Origin: Eubacteriales Family XIII. Incertae Sedis bacterium
GTDB lineage: Bacteria > Bacillota > Clostridia > Peptostreptococcales > Anaerovoracaceae
Reading direction: 5' to 3'
DNA: 39,589 bases
Assembly (NCBI GenBank): GCA_031276515.1
Contig: JAISMX010000043.1
Location: 1-39,589, forward strand
How positions within the stretch are numbered: position 1 is the first letter of the stretch; the number at the start of each line of letters is the position of its first letter. The position numbers were made by a program, and so were the translations under genes. Shown here one piece after another: positions 36,509-39,589 of the stretch. The notes under the pieces were generated by a model that was not told the origin of the DNA, made no database searches, and saw only the letters and a program-made list of their open reading frames with translations.

Positions 36509-37615
36509 ATGATTTACGATCATGGATTATTGGATGAATTGGGCAATTTTATAAATATTTTAAAGAGATACGATAAACTGTACATCTACGGCGCGGCGCA
36601 CAATCAGAAGATGCTCGCGAAATATTTGGATATATGCGGCATTTCGACGAGGGGTTTCGTGACGTCCGAGACGCTCGGCGACATCGCTTTTCCGGCCGGC
36701 GCGGGCGTGATTCTCGGCCTGTCCGACAAATACTACAATGAGGCGTATCCGAGACTCGTCACGCGCGAAAAACCGATAGACGTGATTTTCCTCAGCGAAA
36801 GGGCAAAACATACGATCTCGTATAAGGTGACGCCGCGCCAACCGGATGAGTACAATATTGAAATCAATCTTGCGGATCACTGCAATCTCAACTGCCAAAT
36901 GTGCGACCATTTTTCTCAATTGGTAAAAGAACCATGCTTTCTTGACATCGACGAGTGCGAACGCGATCTCAACCGGCTTTCGGAATTGAGCGGCGGACGC
37001 TTGGGCATAATCAAATTGCTTGGCGGTGAACCTTTGTTAAACGAAGACATAGTGAAATGCCTGAAAACAGTGCGTCGATATTTTGCGGACACGCCCGTTT
37101 GGATATACACAAACGGTTTGTTGTTGCTTTCCCCTCGAATGGAGGCGTTTTGGACGGCCTGCAAGGAATACGATTGCGCGATTGAACTCACGCCTTATCC
37201 GATGACGGGCTTGGATATTATGGCGATTCGTCGAAAAGCGGCGGAACGCGAAGTCGATCTGAGATTGACGGAAGTTTGCGAGAAATATTCCCTAAAATAT
37301 CAATTGAGCGCGCATCGTCTCGAAAGCGGCTACGCGTTTGTGGATTGCTATCAAAAGAACCACTGCAACGTATTGAAAAACGGAAAGATTTACGCTTGTC
37401 CGATGAGCGCGTACATCCATTATTTCAACGAATATTTCAATCGGGATTTCCGGATAAGCGAGAGCGACCATATTGATATCCACGAGACAAGCTCATTTGA
37501 GGAAATAGCGGAATTTGCGTCCCGCCCCGTTCCGTTTTGCGGCTACTGCGATATCGCGCACCGGGAGTTTCATGAGTGGAAACGATCGGAAAGGCTTATA
37601 AGCGAGTACATATGA
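36509..37615 (+). CDS. Radical SAM protein, paralogue of the 33824-35041 product
   Basis: CNLNCQMCDHFSQL, KLLGGEPLLNEDI, IYTNGLLLL, C-terminal HCNVLKNGKIYACP and CGYC; N-terminal LYIYGAAHNQKMLAKYLDICGISTRGFVTS. RBS gggag before 36509. Confidence 0.88.
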   Translation: MIYDHGLLDELGNFINILKRYDKLYIYGAAHNQKMLAKYLDICGISTRGFVTSETLGDIAFPAGAGVILGLSDKYYNEAYPRLVTREKPIDVIFLSERAKHTISYKVTPRQPDEYNIEINLADHCNLNCQMCDHFSQLVKEPCFLDIDECERDLNRLSELSGGRLGIIKLLGGEPLLNEDIVKCLKTVRRYFADTPVWIYTNGLLLLSPRMEAFWTACKEYDCAIELTPYPMTGLDIMAIRRKAAEREVDLRLTEVCEKYSLKYQLSAHRLESGYAFVDCYQKNHCNVLKNGKIYACPMSAYIHYFNEYFNRDFRISESDHIDIHETSSFEEIAEFASRPVPFCGYCDIAHREFHEWKRSERLISEYI

Positions 37616-37673
37616 TGTTCGCCATGGATAAAACGGAGAAACATGCATCGACAATTTTCACGGAAGCGTGGAA

Positions 37674-38957
37674 ATGAGCCGCAAAATCGAAATGAAGCGC
37701 GCATTGGACGCGCGGATCGCCGCCCGCGCCTTCGACGGCCGGACGGTGTTTTTGTTCGGCCATTGCAACGCGACGGAAGAGATGGCGGATTATCTGCTTT
37801 CGCGCGATGTCGCGCCCGCGGCGATACTCGACAACAATCCGTCGAAACAAGGTTTGGTCTGCCGAGGCCTACCGATAAAAGCGCCCGAAACGATCAAAGG
37901 GTACAATGCGGAAGCATGTGTCGTCCTCATCGCCACGCGCTTCTTCGCGGAGATGTCCGCGCAGCTTCGGCGGCTCGGTTACGGCGGAGAAATCGTCCAA
38001 GTCGTGGAGTATAATTCTTTTGCCGAGTATTCGTTGTCCCGCGAAACGCTTGCGCGCAAGAAAGCGCGTATGCTTCGCGGCGCGAAGACGCTCGAAGAGA
38101 TTCGGGCGCTGTATCCGTCGCAGCACCTCGTGGTCTGCCCGAACGACGCGCTCGGCGACGCGTATTGGGCGATGGCTTTTCTTCCCGCCTACCGTGAGAA
38201 ACACGGGATTGCGGATGCGGCGGTCGTGGCGGTCGGCGACGCTTGTCGGCAAGTGGCGGAGATGTTTGGCGCGGAGGAAGTCGTGACGCTCGACGAAACG
38301 CGGATGGACGAATTGGTTCAGGCGCTCATCTTCACGCGCGAAAACAACGCGATCATCGCGCACCACGACCGTCCGTACACCGACAAGATCATCAAATGGC
38401 TCGACAGGCGCTTTCTATCGTTCATCGACTATTACCGATACGCTGTGTACGGCCTTGACAAAGATGCGCCTCCCGCGCCGCCGACAAAGCTTTCGCCGTT
38501 CGAGAACCGCGAAAGCGTACCGCAAGGCAGGTCGGTCATACTGTCGCCTTACGCCAAGAGCGTGGTGGAATTGCCGTCCGATTTTTGGGAGCGAATCGCG
38601 GACGATTGTTTGAGGCGGGGGTATGCCGTCTACACCAATGGTATCGGCGAGGAACAAGCGGTGCGGGGAAGCTTGCCGCTCAGCGCGCCGATATCGCAAA
38701 TGCTCGCCGCCGCGGAACATGCGGGTACGTTCATCGGCATACGCAGCGGGCTGTGCGACGTGCTGTTCGCGGCAAACTGCCGCAGGATCGTCGTGTTCCC
38801 CGACTGTTGTTACAGCACCACGCCGCACAAGGTCGAGGATTTTTTTGCTCTTCCCGGCTGGGGGAAAATCGTTGGCGGGATTGACGAATCCGAATTTAAA
38901 AGGTATGATTGTGGTAAAGCAAAGGATTTTGGCGCGCGAATTCCCGAAAGGCGGTGA
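37674..38957 (+). CDS. N-terminal Rossmann-like module + GT-9-like domain, paralogue of the 32513-33823 product
   Basis: RTVFLFGHCNATEEMADYLLSRDVAPAAILDNNPSKQG; SVILSPYAKSVVELPSDFWERIADDCLRRGYAVYTN, GTFIGIRSGLCDVLFAANCRRIVVF. GTG 37668 or ATG 37674 start. Confidence 0.65.
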   Translation: MSRKIEMKRALDARIAARAFDGRTVFLFGHCNATEEMADYLLSRDVAPAAILDNNPSKQGLVCRGLPIKAPETIKGYNAEACVVLIATRFFAEMSAQLRRLGYGGEIVQVVEYNSFAEYSLSRETLARKKARMLRGAKTLEEIRALYPSQHLVVCPNDALGDAYWAMAFLPAYREKHGIADAAVVAVGDACRQVAEMFGAEEVVTLDETRMDELVQALIFTRENNAIIAHHDRPYTDKIIKWLDRRFLSFIDYYRYAVYGLDKDAPPAPPTKLSPFENRESVPQGRSVILSPYAKSVVELPSDFWERIADDCLRRGYAVYTNGIGEEQAVRGSLPLSAPISQMLAAAEHAGTFIGIRSGLCDVLFAANCRRIVVFPDCCYSTTPHKVEDFFALPGWGKIVGGIDESEFKRYDCGKAKDFGARIPERR

Positions 38958-39589
38958 TGAAGATGCGCAAGATGCCGGTCGGCATACAAGATTTTGAAAA
39001 ACTGCGCACCGAGGATTACGTGTATGTCGACAAAACCGAATACGTGTACGAATTGACGCGGCTGAGCACGCCGTTCTTCCTCGGCCGGCCGAGGCGTTTC
39101 GGCAAGAGTCTGCTGCTCTCCACGCTGCGGGCCTATTTCGAAGGCAAGAGGGAATTGTTCAAAGGTCTCGCGATGGAGCGGCTGGAAAAGGACTGGACAC
39201 CCCATCCCGTGCTGCACATCGATTTGAACGTGGCTTCGTATGGCAGCGTCGCGGATCTGGAGGGAGGCCTCGACACGAACCTGCGGCGCTTTGAAAGGAT
39301 ATGGGGCCTCGACGGGCAGACGGCGGGCAGAACGCCATCCGCGCGCTTTTACGATTTGATTCAAACGGCCCATGAGCAATCGGGCCGCAGCGTTGTCGTG
39401 ATCGTGGACGAATGCGACAGGCCGCTGCTGCAAACGATGGAAAACGGTAAGACGAACGACGATATCCGGGCCGCGCTCAAGGGCTTCTACGGCGTGCTCA
39501 AGAGCGCGGACAGGTGGCTGCGCTTCGTCCTTTTGACGGGCGTGACGAAGTTCTCCAAGGTCAGCGTTTTCAGCGATCTGAACATGCTG
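38957..39589 (+). CDS. AAA-ATPase-like / PD-(D/E)XK nuclease-associated family protein (DUF1703-type), 3' end outside window
   Basis: Manual translation MKMRKMPVGIQDFEKLRTEDYVYVDKTEYVYELTRLSTPFFLGRPRRFGKSLLLSTLRAYFEGK...VVVIVDECDRPLL; absent from the ORF track because no stop is in the window. Confidence 0.85.
   Translation, partial: MKMRKMPVGIQDFEKLRTEDYVYVDKTEYVYELTRLSTPFFLGRPRRFGKSLLLSTLRAYFEGKRELFKGLAMERLEKDWTPHPVLHIDLNVASYGSVADLEGGLDTNLRRFERIWGLDGQTAGRTPSARFYDLIQTAHEQSGRSVVVIVDECDRPLLQTMENGKTNDDIRAALKGFYGVLKSADRWLRFVLLTGVTKFSKVSVFSDLNML

Noticed and set aside
1-39589. CRISPR array, tRNA or rRNA genes
   Set aside because: No regularly spaced direct repeats, tRNA cloverleaf or rRNA-like sequence recognised by eye; a tRNAscan/Infernal run would be needed to exclude small RNAs.

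Overview
The window is a GC-rich, gene-dense bacterial segment, probably from a Clostridia-like Firmicute (inferred from protein families, not established). It divides into six parts. (1) 1-2662 (-): extracellular acetylation module with a truncated DHHW protein, a DUF4358-type lipoprotein and a membrane-anchored SGNH hydrolase. (2) 2925-4589 (+): 7TM-GGDEF diguanylate cyclase. (3) 4600-18322: divergent carbon-catabolism locus. The minus arm has a DeoR regulator, glycerate kinase, LarA-like protein and FGGY kinase. The plus arm has an uncharacterised TIM barrel, sugar isomerase/epimerase, TctB/C/A transporter, class II aldolase, glyoxylate-carboligase-like ThDP enzyme and tartronate-semialdehyde-reductase-like dehydrogenase. 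(4) 18380-19007: AT-rich single-gene island bounded by 18-bp imperfect inverted repeats (16/18), which looks like a mobile cassette. (5) 19109-26049: DUF4143-type ATPase, an alpha/beta hydrolase / acyltransferase-like / DUF6320-like triad, RarD and an SLC13-type transporter. A 167-bp palindromic element with a central C(TTCG)G tetraloop lies between the convergent DUF6320-like and rarD genes. (6) 26313-38957 (+): tightly packed surface-glycan-type cluster. It contains SDR, CDP-glycerol-type transferase, IspD/TarI, nucleotidyltransferase-kinase fusion, SIS and HAD genes, followed by a GT / radical SAM / ferredoxin-type aldo-keto reductase / radical SAM / GT block. In that block one N-terminal Rossmann-like module appears fused to two different catalytic domains. 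A partial AAA-ATPase gene runs off the right edge. No rRNA, tRNA or CRISPR array was recognised. The leading candidates for something new are the GT/radical SAM paired block, the Gcl-like enzyme with a glutamate where Gcl has Val51, and the TIR-bounded AT-rich cassette.
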